From positions 124,001 to 188,000 of the forward strand of contig NZ_JAPPUY010000005.1 of the NCBI RefSeq assembly GCF_026712245.1: a DNA stretch of 64,000 nucleotides. The letters are read 5' to 3'. The notes beneath the pieces were generated by a model. It saw only the letters and a program-made list of their open reading frames with translations, had not been told where the DNA came from and made no database searches. Shown one piece after another: positions 28,252 to 36,688 of the stretch. The DNA is from Roseateles hydrophilus (GTDB taxonomy: Bacteria > Pseudomonadota > Gammaproteobacteria > Burkholderiales > Burkholderiaceae_C). How positions within the stretch are numbered: the stretch's first letter is position 1; the number at the start of each line of letters is the position of its first letter. Position numbers and translations under genes: made by a program.

Positions 28252-30243
28252 TTGAACGCATCGGCAGCGCCCGCTCCCGGCATCCGGCTCGACATCCAGG
28301 CCTTGCGTGGCCTGGCGGTGCTGGTGGTCGTGCTGTACCACGCCAAGTTGGGCGGGGTGCAGTCCGGCTACCTCGGGGTCGACATCTTCTTTGTCATCTC
28401 CGGCTACCTCATCACCGCCATCGTTGCGGCAGGGATAGCTCGTGGCAGTTTCGGCCTGGCGGCCTTCTATGCCCGACGGGCCAAGCGGCTGCTGCCGGCG
28501 GCCTATGCCACGCTGGCACTGGCGGTGGGTTGCGCGCCGTGGTTTCTGAATCACCAGGATCTGCGCGACTTCTCGCTGCAGGTGGTGGGCGCGGTGAGCT
28601 TCACGGCCAACATCGTTCTGTGGCAGCAGACGGGCTACTTCGAGAGCGCCAGTGATCTCAAGCCGCTGCTGCACATGTGGTCGCTGTCGCTGGAAGAGCA
28701 GTACTACCTCGTGTTGCCCGCGGCGCTGCTGTTGCTGCCCCGCCGGGCCTGGCTGGGCGGGGTGCTGGCGGCACTGGCGGCCAGCCTGGCGCTGTGCGTG
28801 ATCGGCAGCGTCCATGACCCGGCGGCCACCTTCTACCTGCTGCCCACGCGCGCGTGGGAACTGCTGCTGGGCTCGCTGGGGGCGCTGCTGGCCCGCGAGC
28901 CGGACCGCTCGGGTCGCCTGATGCGCCTCACATCACGGGCCGTGCGGTGGCTGTTCTATCCGGGCCTTGCGCTGTTGCTCCTGCTGCCGCTGCTGCCGTC
29001 GTTCGGGCCCCACCCCGGCCCGGCGGCGTGGCTGGTGTGTGTGGCGACGCTGGTGGTGCTGCTGCGGCAGCACCCGGGCCTGCCGTCATGGCTGCCGACG
29101 CGGTTGTTGGCGCGTCTGGGCGACATCTCCTATTCGCTGTACCTCGTGCACTGGCCGGTCATCGTCTTCATGCGCCATGCGTGGGTGGGGCGTGATGCGG
29201 ACCTGCCCTGGCCCTTGCGTGTCGCGGCCGTGGGGGTGTCACTCGCGCTGTCGGTGGTGCTGTATCGATGCATCGAAGACCCGGTGCGCAAATCCGCCTG
29301 GCGGTTCACGCCGGCCCGCGCGGGGATGGTGCTGCTGGTGTCGCTGTCGTTGATGGCGCTGGTGCCGGCCTGGACCTGGCTGCGCCAGCCACCGGCCAAC
29401 TTCGCCGAACTCCGGCGGCCCAACCTGGGGCTGTCGGCGGCCTGCGATGACGAGCAGTTGTTCCAGCCCCGGCCGCGGTGCATGTCTGCGCCCCAGCCGC
29501 GCGTGCTCGTGTGGGGGGATTCGTTTGCCATGCATCTGGTGCCCGGGCTGGCCGGTGAGCGCCGGGCGGGGGGCGTGCTGCAGGCGACGCGCAGCACCTG
29601 TGGCCCCTTCCTCGGCCTGGCGCCCACGCAGCCACGTGGCGCGGGCACAGGGGGCGGCTACGACCGCCAGTGGGCCGAGCGTTGCATCGCGTTCAACCAG
29701 TCGGTGCTGGACGTTCTCGCGCGCAGTGACAGCCTGGAGGTGGTGGTGCTGTCCAGCGCCTTGCTGCAGTACGTCAACGAGGGCTGGCGGCAGGTGGCCG
29801 TCACGGTGCAAGGCGTGACCGAGTCCGCGCCCAGCGTGGAGGCCGCCGCGGCAGCCATGGCGCAGACGGCACGTGCGGTGCGTGCCGCTGGCAAGAAGGT
29901 CGTGTTCTTCGCCCCGCCGCCGTCGGCCGATGTCGATGTCGGCGCCTGCCTGGAGCGCCAGCTGAGCGGCCGCCTGCGCATCGGCGCCGAGACCGATTGC
30001 ACGATCCCGGTGAGCGACTACCAGGCCCGGCGTGCGCGCGTGCTGGCGCTGACGGCAGCGATCGAGCGCGCTGGCGTGCCGGTCATCCGGCTGGCGGATT
30101 TCCTGTGCGACCGTGAGGCCTGCGTCACGATGCTGGACGGCACGCTGGTGTACCGCGATGCCGGGCACCTGTCCTACGACGGCTCGCGGCTGCTGGCGAC
30201 GCGCATGGACTGGCAGCGGCTGATCGCGGAACGGGCCCGCTAG
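28252..30243 (+). CDS. OafA/YrhL-type acyltransferase with SGNH domain
   Basis: A 663-residue protein. Residues 1-380 form an acyltransferase-3 membrane domain with about ten helices, including the catalytic-type His in VLYHAKLGG and FFVISGYLI. Residues 400-663 form a periplasmic SGNH domain: GDS block VWGDSFAMH (Asp423-Ser424) and the DxxH block DAGHLS (about 636-641). Such proteins O-acylate cell-surface polysaccharides; the acceptor is unknown. TTG is the only plausible start and lacks a clear ribosome-binding site. Confidence 0.85.
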   Translation: MNASAAPAPGIRLDIQALRGLAVLVVVLYHAKLGGVQSGYLGVDIFFVISGYLITAIVAAGIARGSFGLAAFYARRAKRLLPAAYATLALAVGCAPWFLNHQDLRDFSLQVVGAVSFTANIVLWQQTGYFESASDLKPLLHMWSLSLEEQYYLVLPAALLLLPRRAWLGGVLAALAASLALCVIGSVHDPAATFYLLPTRAWELLLGSLGALLAREPDRSGRLMRLTSRAVRWLFYPGLALLLLLPLLPSFGPHPGPAAWLVCVATLVVLLRQHPGLPSWLPTRLLARLGDISYSLYLVHWPVIVFMRHAWVGRDADLPWPLRVAAVGVSLALSVVLYRCIEDPVRKSAWRFTPARAGMVLLVSLSLMALVPAWTWLRQPPANFAELRRPNLGLSAACDDEQLFQPRPRCMSAPQPRVLVWGDSFAMHLVPGLAGERRAGGVLQATRSTCGPFLGLAPTQPRGAGTGGGYDRQWAERCIAFNQSVLDVLARSDSLEVVVLSSALLQYVNEGWRQVAVTVQGVTESAPSVEAAAAAMAQTARAVRAAGKKVVFFAPPPSADVDVGACLERQLSGRLRIGAETDCTIPVSDYQARRARVLALTAAIERAGVPVIRLADFLCDREACVTMLDGTLVYRDAGHLSYDGSRLLATRMDWQRLIAERAR

Positions 30244-30251
30244 CCGCGGGC

Positions 30252-31331
30252 TCAGCGCCGCGGGATGTAGGCCGCGCCGTCCAGCCACAGCGTGCCGCCG
30301 GGCTTGTCCGGGTCGGTGATCAGCACGCGCTGCTCGCGCGCGCCGTCGTCATAGTCGATGTGCAGCAGCAGACCGTCCATGCGGTAGCGGCCGGCGCGCT
30401 CGCCCGGGCCGCCGTGCGTGGCGACCGCGGTGCCGCCGGCCTGGGCGGTGCTGCCCACCGTGCCTTGGCGCAGCACGCGGCCGCCGGGGCTGAAGCGGTA
30501 CTCGTCCACCACCGTGACCGACTGGCTGCCGCCAGCCGCCAGGTTGCCGGTGCCGGCGGTGCTGCGGTAGTGGCCGTTCAGCGCCAGGTCGGCCGGCAGG
30601 CGCGCGTAGGTCTTGCTGAAGGGCAGGGCGGTCCACTGGCCGCCCTTGAGCGCCTGCAACTGGCCGCCGTGGCGGCGCCAGCGGCTCCAGGCGTCCGGCT
30701 TGGCGGCGCGGTGTGCGGCCAGCCCGCCGGCATGGCGCAGCCCGCGCACATCGGTCAGCAGCTCGCCGTTCTTGAACAGCACGACCGGGTAGATGTCCAG
30801 CGCGATGAAGCCGCCCAGGCCCATCTTGGGCCGCGTGGCGAAGCCAAAGCTGTCGATGTCGGCCACGTCCGCGCCTGGGGCGGCTGGTGGCTCGGTGCGT
30901 GCGCTGGGTGCGCTGGGTGCAGGCGCGGTGGCCTCACGCGGCGGCGGGGCCAGCGGCGCGCTGCGGGAGAACTGTGCCTCCGGCAGCTGGGCCAGCGCGA
31001 GCGCGGCGCTGCAGTCGCTTGCGCCCTGGCTGCGCGCCAGTTGCACGATGCGGGTGGCGGCGCTGTCCAGCGTGGCCGTGGTGCCGGCGCTGGCGCGCCA
31101 GGCATGGATGCGCTCGCGCACCGCGTCCACGGCCTGCTCGTCCCGCCAGCGCTGCAGCTGGGCCTGCTGGGCAGCGCTGTAGCGCCCGGCACAGCCGGCG
31201 TCCAGTCGGTCAAAGCCGGCGAGCACGATGCCAGCCTGCAGCAGCGCGGGGTCGGGCGTCGGCGGGGCGGCGACGGCCGTGGCGGTGAGGAGCCCGAGCA
31301 GGCAGGCGGTGGCAGGGCGCGGCAGGGGCAT
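30252..31331 (-). CDS. Exported protein of unknown function
   Basis: A 359-residue protein with a signal peptide (MPLPRPATACLLGLLTATAVAA). Residues 25-120 are helical with two Cys, a Pro/Ala-rich linker follows (about 125-150), and the C-terminal 200 residues look beta-rich, ending RYRMDGLLLHIDYDDGAREQ-like strands. No family recognised. It lies 60 bases after the S1/P1 nuclease in the same direction and converges on the acyltransferase. Confidence 0.7.
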   Translation of the reverse strand: MPLPRPATACLLGLLTATAVAAPPTPDPALLQAGIVLAGFDRLDAGCAGRYSAAQQAQLQRWRDEQAVDAVRERIHAWRASAGTTATLDSAATRIVQLARSQGASDCSAALALAQLPEAQFSRSAPLAPPPREATAPAPSAPSARTEPPAAPGADVADIDSFGFATRPKMGLGGFIALDIYPVVLFKNGELLTDVRGLRHAGGLAAHRAAKPDAWSRWRRHGGQLQALKGGQWTALPFSKTYARLPADLALNGHYRSTAGTGNLAAGGSQSVTVVDEYRFSPGGRVLRQGTVGSTAQAGGTAVATHGGPGERAGRYRMDGLLLHIDYDDGAREQRVLITDPDKPGGTLWLDGAAYIPRR

Positions 31332-31391
31332 CGTGGCAGGGCGTCAACACAGGGCCGCCAGTGGAGCGGCCCGCCGCGCGACCGGCAATAC

Positions 31392-32447
31392 CTAGTTTGC
31401 GAACACCGCGCGCAGCACTGCCGCCAGGCGTGCAGCGGCCAGGGTCAGCTGGCGGCGCTTGATCTCGGCCATCCGCTCCTCGTAGCCGGCAGGCAGCGTG
31501 GTGGGCCAGACCTCACCCTGGCGCGGCCCGTAGCTCAGGCCAGCCAGCGCCGCGCGGGCCTGCGCCAGCGACTGCTCCGCCCACTGGGCAGGCCAGCTCG
31601 TCAGCGTGCCGGCCGTGGGCTCGACCTGCCGTGCCGCGCCCAGCCAGGGCGCATCGACACCCTCGGACGCCAGCGTGGCCGGCACGTTGTCCCACACGCT
31701 GTGCAGGTTGGGCATGCGCCAGCCGGCCGCCACGGCCGCCAGGCCGGCCGCGCCGGTGGGCGGGCGGGCCGGGATGACGAGCTGGTTGCTGCCGCGCGTG
31801 AAGGTGGCGCGCTCCAGGCCGGTCTCGTCGGGATCCACGGGCTGGCCCTGGGCGTCCAAGTAGACGGAGCCCACGTGCAGCGGCTGGTGCAGGTCGCCCA
31901 CCACATGGGCCAGCACCAGCAGCGCCTCGCGCGGCGACGCGAAGCCGAACGGTGCCGGTGACGGCTCGCCCTGCAGCACGCGGATGGCCGCCACCGCCGC
32001 GCCGACGATGTCGTCCGGCCGGGCGCCGGTGATGCCGGGCTGGTAGCGCGTGCGCTGGTAGGCCAGGTTGGCATAGTGGTAACCGCGATGGCAGTCCTCA
32101 GCGCCGGGAGCCGGGTTGCATTGCCGCAGGTTGCGCTGCACGAAGGCGCGCAGCTCGGCGATGCCGGCCTCGGTCTCGAAGGGCGCGCATTCAGCGTAGC
32201 GGCCGCGTGTGGTGTAGTCGAAGTCGCGCGCCGGGTCGATGCCGCGCGCGCAGTCGGCCCACACGCTCACCTGGGCCAGCGTGACGTCGCCCAGCAGCTG
32301 CGTGACGCGTGCGGCCGCAGGCGTGCCGGCGATGAGTTGCGTGGTGAGCGTGCCGATGGTCTGGTGGCCTTGGCCGCTCCAGGCGTGCACGGCGGGGGTG
32401 AGGCTGCAGCTCAGCAGCAGGGCGGCACAAAGGCGGCGCATGAACAT
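31392..32447 (-). CDS. Secreted S1/P1-type zinc nuclease
   Basis: A 351-residue exported nuclease acting on single-stranded DNA and RNA. After signal cleavage the mature protein would begin with Trp (VHA|WSGQGHQ), the N-terminal zinc ligand of the family. Other ligands are visible in VSVWADCAR, GYHYANL, LAHVVGDLHQPLHVGS and MPNLHSVWD. It begins only 3 bases after the cobQ stop, so it is probably transcribed with the cobalamin genes, which is unexpected for a nuclease. Confidence 0.9.
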   Translation of the reverse strand: MFMRRLCAALLLSCSLTPAVHAWSGQGHQTIGTLTTQLIAGTPAAARVTQLLGDVTLAQVSVWADCARGIDPARDFDYTTRGRYAECAPFETEAGIAELRAFVQRNLRQCNPAPGAEDCHRGYHYANLAYQRTRYQPGITGARPDDIVGAAVAAIRVLQGEPSPAPFGFASPREALLVLAHVVGDLHQPLHVGSVYLDAQGQPVDPDETGLERATFTRGSNQLVIPARPPTGAAGLAAVAAGWRMPNLHSVWDNVPATLASEGVDAPWLGAARQVEPTAGTLTSWPAQWAEQSLAQARAALAGLSYGPRQGEVWPTTLPAGYEERMAEIKRRQLTLAAARLAAVLRAVFAN

Positions 32448-32450
32448 CCT

Positions 32451-33902
32451 TCAGTCGATCAGGGCCGCTATCTTGCCTGCCTGGAAATGCTGGTCGATGA
32501 AGTCGGCCAGCCCGTCGAACACCGCGTCCAGCGGCCGCCCGGTCTGGCCGAACAAGGCTTGCAGCACGGCCGGCTGCTCGAACAGGCCGTGGGCGTACAC
32601 GCCCAGCACCCGGCCGTCGCGGCAGTCCTGCCAGCCGATGGGCTCGCCGGCCGCGTTGCGCAGCGCGACCTGCGGCGCCGGCAGGCCCGGGTGCGGCTGC
32701 GTGCGGCCGTGGCGGATCTCGTAGCCTGTGGTTTGTACGCTGGCCAGCGCGGCCCAGGGGCCGCCGACGGCGTCGAAGCGCAGCGCAGTGTTGCTGAGCA
32801 GCTTCTCGGGCGCGAACACGGTCACCAGCGGCAGCAGGCCCAGACCCGGCGCGTTGCCGTCCAGGCCATGCGGGTCCACCAGCGCCTCGCCCAGCATCTG
32901 CAGCCCGCCGCAGATGCCCAGGATGCGGCCTGGGTGGGCGTTGAGCGCCGCGTCCAGTCGCTGCGCGCGCAGCCAGGCCAGGTCGGCCGCCGTGGCCTTG
33001 CTGCCGGGCAGGATGACCCAGTCAGCGCCTACCAGGTCACGCGGTTCGCGCGCCCAGATCAGGCTCACGCCGGGCAGCTGGCGCAGCGGCTGGAACTCGT
33101 CGAGGTTGGACAGCCGCGGGTAGGCGATGACGGCGATGCGCAGGCCGCCGCCTGTACTGGCGTCGTCGAACACACCGTCCTCCTCGGGCAGCCCGTGGCC
33201 GCGCCACATCGGCAGCGTGGCGATGGTGGGCACGCCGGTCAGCTGCTGCAGCTGCTCGGGGCCGGGCGCCAGCAGGCCGGCGTCGCCGCGGAAGCGGTTC
33301 AGCACGAAGCCCCGGACTTGCGCGCGTACGTCCTCGGGCATCAGCTGGTGCGTGCCGTACAGGTGGGCGAAGGCGCCGCCGCGGTCAATGTCCGTCACCA
33401 GCAGGCAGGCCGCGCGGGCGTCGCGCGCCGTGCCCAGGTTCACGTAGTCGCTGGGCGCCAGGTTGATCTCGGCCGGTGAGCCGGCACCCTCGATGACGAC
33501 GATGTCGTTCTCGCCCAGCAGCTCGTGCAGCGCAGCACGGGCGCGGGGCCGGAGCAGCGCACTGCGCTCGCGCCACGGCATGCGGGAGAGCTGCGCATCC
33601 ACCTCGCCCAGCACGACGACCTGGCTCTGCGTGTCGGCCTCGGGCTTGAGCAGCACGGGGTTCATGCGCACCTCGGGCACGCGCCTGGCGGCAAGCGCCT
33701 GGAAGTACTGCGCGCTGCCGATCTCGCCCAGGGCGCCATGCAAGCCGGGCACGACGCGCGCGTTGTTGCTCATGTTCTGCGCCTTGAACGGCGCCACCTT
33801 CAGGCCCTGCTGCGCATACCAGCGGCACAGCGCCGTGGCCAGCCAGCTCTTGCCAGCGCCGCTGGTGGTGCCCAGCACCATCACCGCCTTGCCTCGGCTC
33901 AT
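32451..33902 (-). CDS. cobQ: Cobyric acid synthase
   Basis: A 483-residue glutamine-dependent amidase that converts adenosylcobyrinic a,c-diamide to cobyric acid. The N-terminal dethiobiotin-synthetase-like ATPase has VLGTTSGAGKSWLATALCRW; the glutaminase nucleophile is in RILGICGGLQMLGEAL and its His in LGVYAHGLFE. The start at MSRGKAVMV is chosen over a long upstream frame that shadows the next gene. It follows cobD by 19 bases. Confidence 0.95.
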   Translation of the reverse strand: MSRGKAVMVLGTTSGAGKSWLATALCRWYAQQGLKVAPFKAQNMSNNARVVPGLHGALGEIGSAQYFQALAARRVPEVRMNPVLLKPEADTQSQVVVLGEVDAQLSRMPWRERSALLRPRARAALHELLGENDIVVIEGAGSPAEINLAPSDYVNLGTARDARAACLLVTDIDRGGAFAHLYGTHQLMPEDVRAQVRGFVLNRFRGDAGLLAPGPEQLQQLTGVPTIATLPMWRGHGLPEEDGVFDDASTGGGLRIAVIAYPRLSNLDEFQPLRQLPGVSLIWAREPRDLVGADWVILPGSKATAADLAWLRAQRLDAALNAHPGRILGICGGLQMLGEALVDPHGLDGNAPGLGLLPLVTVFAPEKLLSNTALRFDAVGGPWAALASVQTTGYEIRHGRTQPHPGLPAPQVALRNAAGEPIGWQDCRDGRVLGVYAHGLFEQPAVLQALFGQTGRPLDAVFDGLADFIDQHFQAGKIAALID

Positions 33903-33921
33903 TGCGGCCCCCGTGCTGCGC

Positions 33922-34902
33922 TCATGCGTGTTCTCCCTCGATCTCCAGCAGCGCCTGCTGCAGGGCCTGTTGTGCCGTGAGCGGCTGGGCCGACACGCGC
34001 ACCCAGCCGGCCAAGCCGAAGCTGGCCGCGTCGCGCACGCGGATGCCGCGCTCGCGCAGCCGCAGCGCGATGTCGGGCCGGGGTGGGCGGGCCAGCCAGA
34101 AATGAGTCCAGCTGGGCTGCTGCTGCCAGTCCAGCGCGGCCAGCCGTGCGCGCTGCGCCGCCGTCCAATAGCGCAGCGTGGCGCGTGCGCGGGCCAGCCA
34201 GGCATGGGTGTCGTCACTCGGCCAGTGCGTCAGCATGGCGACGCCTTCGCTGGAGAGCACCCAGCTGGGCGCCAGCGACAGCGCATGGCGCCACACCGCG
34301 TCGGTCGCCGGGGCCACGGCGTAGCCCGCGCGGATGCCGGTCAGCCCCAGCGCCTTGTTCGGGCAGTGCAGCTGCCACACGCCGGGCGGCAGCGCGGGCG
34401 CGTCGCCATGCAGGCGCAGCGGCTCGTACGCGCGGTCGACGACGACGAGGTGCTCGCCCAGCTCGGGCCACGCGGCCAGGCTGCCGCCGGTGGGGTTGCA
34501 GGGCTCGCAGATCCACGCCAGCGCGGGCGCGGCGGGGCGGATGTCGGCGAGTTGCGCATAGGCCTTCACCGGCATGCCGAGCGCTTGCGCCGCGAGGGCG
34601 TAGTCGCCAAAGCCAGGCTGCGGCACCCACACCTCGCGGCGGCCGGCCAGCAGCGCGGCCAGCGTCAGCCGGCGTATGCCCTCGGCGCCGCCGGCCGTGG
34701 GCAGCACCAGGTCCTCATCGCCCAGGTGGCGGCGCAGCGCGCGGTAGGCGGGGTCGGGGTACTGGCGCCGGTCGGCGGCCTGCACGGCGGCCAGCAGCGC
34801 GGGGGGCGGGCCCAGCGGGTTGGCGTTGGTGGAGAAGTCGAAGGCCGGCGCCGGGCCGTCGTCCGTCCCGCCATGCGCGGCTTGCAGCGGCAGCGCGCTC
34901 AT
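33922..34902 (-). CDS. cobD: Threonine-phosphate decarboxylase (CobD/CobC type)
   Basis: A 326-residue PLP enzyme that makes (R)-1-aminopropan-2-ol phosphate, the linker of the cobalamin lower loop. HGG and FDFSTNANPLGPP at the N-terminus and CEPCNPTGG are typical; the PLP lysine is in LHCPNKALGLTGIRAGY. At the start it overlaps cbiB by 4 bases. Some authors call the gene cobC. Confidence 0.9.
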   Translation of the reverse strand: MSALPLQAAHGGTDDGPAPAFDFSTNANPLGPPPALLAAVQAADRRQYPDPAYRALRRHLGDEDLVLPTAGGAEGIRRLTLAALLAGRREVWVPQPGFGDYALAAQALGMPVKAYAQLADIRPAAPALAWICEPCNPTGGSLAAWPELGEHLVVVDRAYEPLRLHGDAPALPPGVWQLHCPNKALGLTGIRAGYAVAPATDAVWRHALSLAPSWVLSSEGVAMLTHWPSDDTHAWLARARATLRYWTAAQRARLAALDWQQQPSWTHFWLARPPRPDIALRLRERGIRVRDAASFGLAGWVRVSAQPLTAQQALQQALLEIEGEHA

Positions 34903-35834
34903 GACCGCAGCGCCCAGGCCAGCGCCGCCAGCAGCACAGCGCCGGCCACCACGGCGCCGCGTGCGCGTGTGCGCGCGGCGTGCAGGTCGCCCGGCTGGGC
35001 GTCGCGTCCGGCGGCGTTCAGCGTGTAGACGCCCGGCTTGCCCAGGCGCAGGCCCAGCCGCAGCGCCATCGCGGCCATGGGCCAGCCGCTGTTGGGCGAC
35101 GGCGTGCGGCGCGCCTCGCGCCACAGCGCCAGCGAGGGCCGCGCAAGCAGCAGGCCGGTGAGCCGCGCGGGCAGCCACGACAGCGCGTCGTCCGCCCGCG
35201 CCGCCCACTTGCCGCTCCACTCGCGCTCGTCGCGGTAGCCCCACATCGCATCCGCCGTGTTCGCGAAGCGGTAGATCGCCGCGCCCGGCAGGCCCAGGAT
35301 GGCGAACCAGAACAGCGGCGCGATGACCGAGTCGTTGAGGTTCTCGGCCAGCGTCTCGATGGCGGCCTCGCGCACCTCGGTGGCGCTCAGTGCGGACGTG
35401 TCGCGGCTGACCAGACGCGACAGCCGCACGCGGCCGGTGTCCAGCGACTCAGCCAGCGCCGTCTCCACGGCCATGGCCTCGTCGGCCAGCATGCGCCACG
35501 CGAGCAGCGGCTTCAGCAACAGGCCGAGCAGCAGCGCCGCGCCCAGCAGGCGGACCGGCGACAGCCAGGGCTGCAGCGTCAGCAAGACCTGGCCCTCCAG
35601 CCACAGCGCGATGAAACCCACCAGCACGGCCCCCAGCAGCCAGGCCGCCGCGCCGCCCACGAAGGCCAGTGGCGCCGGCAGCCGTGCCAGCCTGAACAGG
35701 CCGAGGTAGCGCCCCATGCCCACCACCGGGTGCAGCCAGGTGGGCGGCTCGCCGCAGGCGCGGTCGACCGCCATCGCCACCGGCACGGCCAGCGGCAGCA
35801 GCAAGGGCATGCCCAGGGTCAGCGTTGCGCTCAA
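34899..35834 (-). CDS. cbiB: Adenosylcobinamide-phosphate synthase
   Basis: A 311-residue membrane enzyme (about five helices) that joins the aminopropanol linker to cobyric acid. The family segments DRACGEPPTWLHPVVGMGR, AIETLAENLNDSVIAPLFW and ANTADAMWGYRDERE are intact. Also named cobD in some systems. Its start codon overlaps the stop of the HNH nuclease gene (ATGA), so its translation is probably coupled to the defence gene pair upstream. Confidence 0.95.
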   Translation of the reverse strand: MSATLTLGMPLLLPLAVPVAMAVDRACGEPPTWLHPVVGMGRYLGLFRLARLPAPLAFVGGAAAWLLGAVLVGFIALWLEGQVLLTLQPWLSPVRLLGAALLLGLLLKPLLAWRMLADEAMAVETALAESLDTGRVRLSRLVSRDTSALSATEVREAAIETLAENLNDSVIAPLFWFAILGLPGAAIYRFANTADAMWGYRDEREWSGKWAARADDALSWLPARLTGLLLARPSLALWREARRTPSPNSGWPMAAMALRLGLRLGKPGVYTLNAAGRDAQPGDLHAARTRARGAVVAGAVLLAALAWALRS

Positions 35835-36688
35835 GATGCCAGCAGCCCCCAGCGGCGCAGGAAGAAGCGCCGCATGCCGGCAAAGGGCCGGTTGCCCTCG
35901 GCCTGGCGCAGCAGTCGCGCCAGCAGCTCGCGCTTGCGGGCGGCGCTGAAGTTGCCCTCCTGCAGCACCAGCGCGGTGGTCTCCAGCTCGTCATAGACCA
36001 GCCAACGCAGGCGGCGCAGTTCTTCGCGGTTCAGGCCCAGCACCTCCTCGGCGGCCTTCACCACGCGCCGCGCGCGTGCGCTGGCCGTGCGCGGCACCAG
36101 CAGCACCTCTTGCGTGTCGGGCAGGGCCTGCCAGCCGAAGTACTTCTCGGGGTCGGTCGTGTAGGGATTGAGCAGGTCGGCGTTCTCGGCGCCGAACAGC
36201 TTGCCCACGGCCGCGTCGGTCGTCGCTGCCGGGTCGGGGCACAGGCGGGCCGCCAGCGCCGCCAGCTGGGCCGCGTCGGTCGGCAGCGTGGCGGGCAGCG
36301 CCGGGGGCGCCAGCCGCTTGCCGGTCACGGGGAAGCTGTCGCCCTTGTAGGTCTGGTTGCAGACCTGGCAGCAGAAGGTGTAGTTGTCGTAGCAGTAGGC
36401 CAGCCACCAGTAGCTGCTCTTGGGGCGGAAGTGCTCCACGTCGCCGTGCGCGACGACGGCGGTGTCCGCCTCGCAGTAGGCGCACTTGCCGAAGGACTCC
36501 TGCTTCAGCTGCGGCTTGGCCTTGCCCCAGGTCTGGCGGGCCTTGGGCTTGAAGTCCACGCCGCCGTCCGCGCCGGCGGCTGGATCTTCATAGCGGTAGG
36601 CCAGCAGCTGGCCCAGCCGGGCCTGCAGCGGCGCGCCGGTGAAGCCGGTGAGCAGGCGCGCGTCACGCGTGCGGGTGAGGCGGATCAC
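35831..36688 (-). CDS. HNH endonuclease, PtuB-like (Septu defence)
   Basis: A 285-residue protein of the HNH type found beside AAA ATPases. The nuclease core is KCAYCEA (C69, C72), then DVEHFRPK with D83-H86, and CCQVCNQTYKGDSFP (C107, C110, N111); the four Cys would hold a structural zinc. The rest is helical. This fits PtuB of the Septu anti-phage system (TIGR02646-like). It overlaps the ATPase upstream and cbiB downstream by 4 bases each. Phage defence is inferred from family and pairing. Confidence 0.8.
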   Translation of the reverse strand: MIRLTRTRDARLLTGFTGAPLQARLGQLLAYRYEDPAAGADGGVDFKPKARQTWGKAKPQLKQESFGKCAYCEADTAVVAHGDVEHFRPKSSYWWLAYCYDNYTFCCQVCNQTYKGDSFPVTGKRLAPPALPATLPTDAAQLAALAARLCPDPAATTDAAVGKLFGAENADLLNPYTTDPEKYFGWQALPDTQEVLLVPRTASARARRVVKAAEEVLGLNREELRRLRWLVYDELETTALVLQEGNFSAARKRELLARLLRQAEGNRPFAGMRRFFLRRWGLLAS

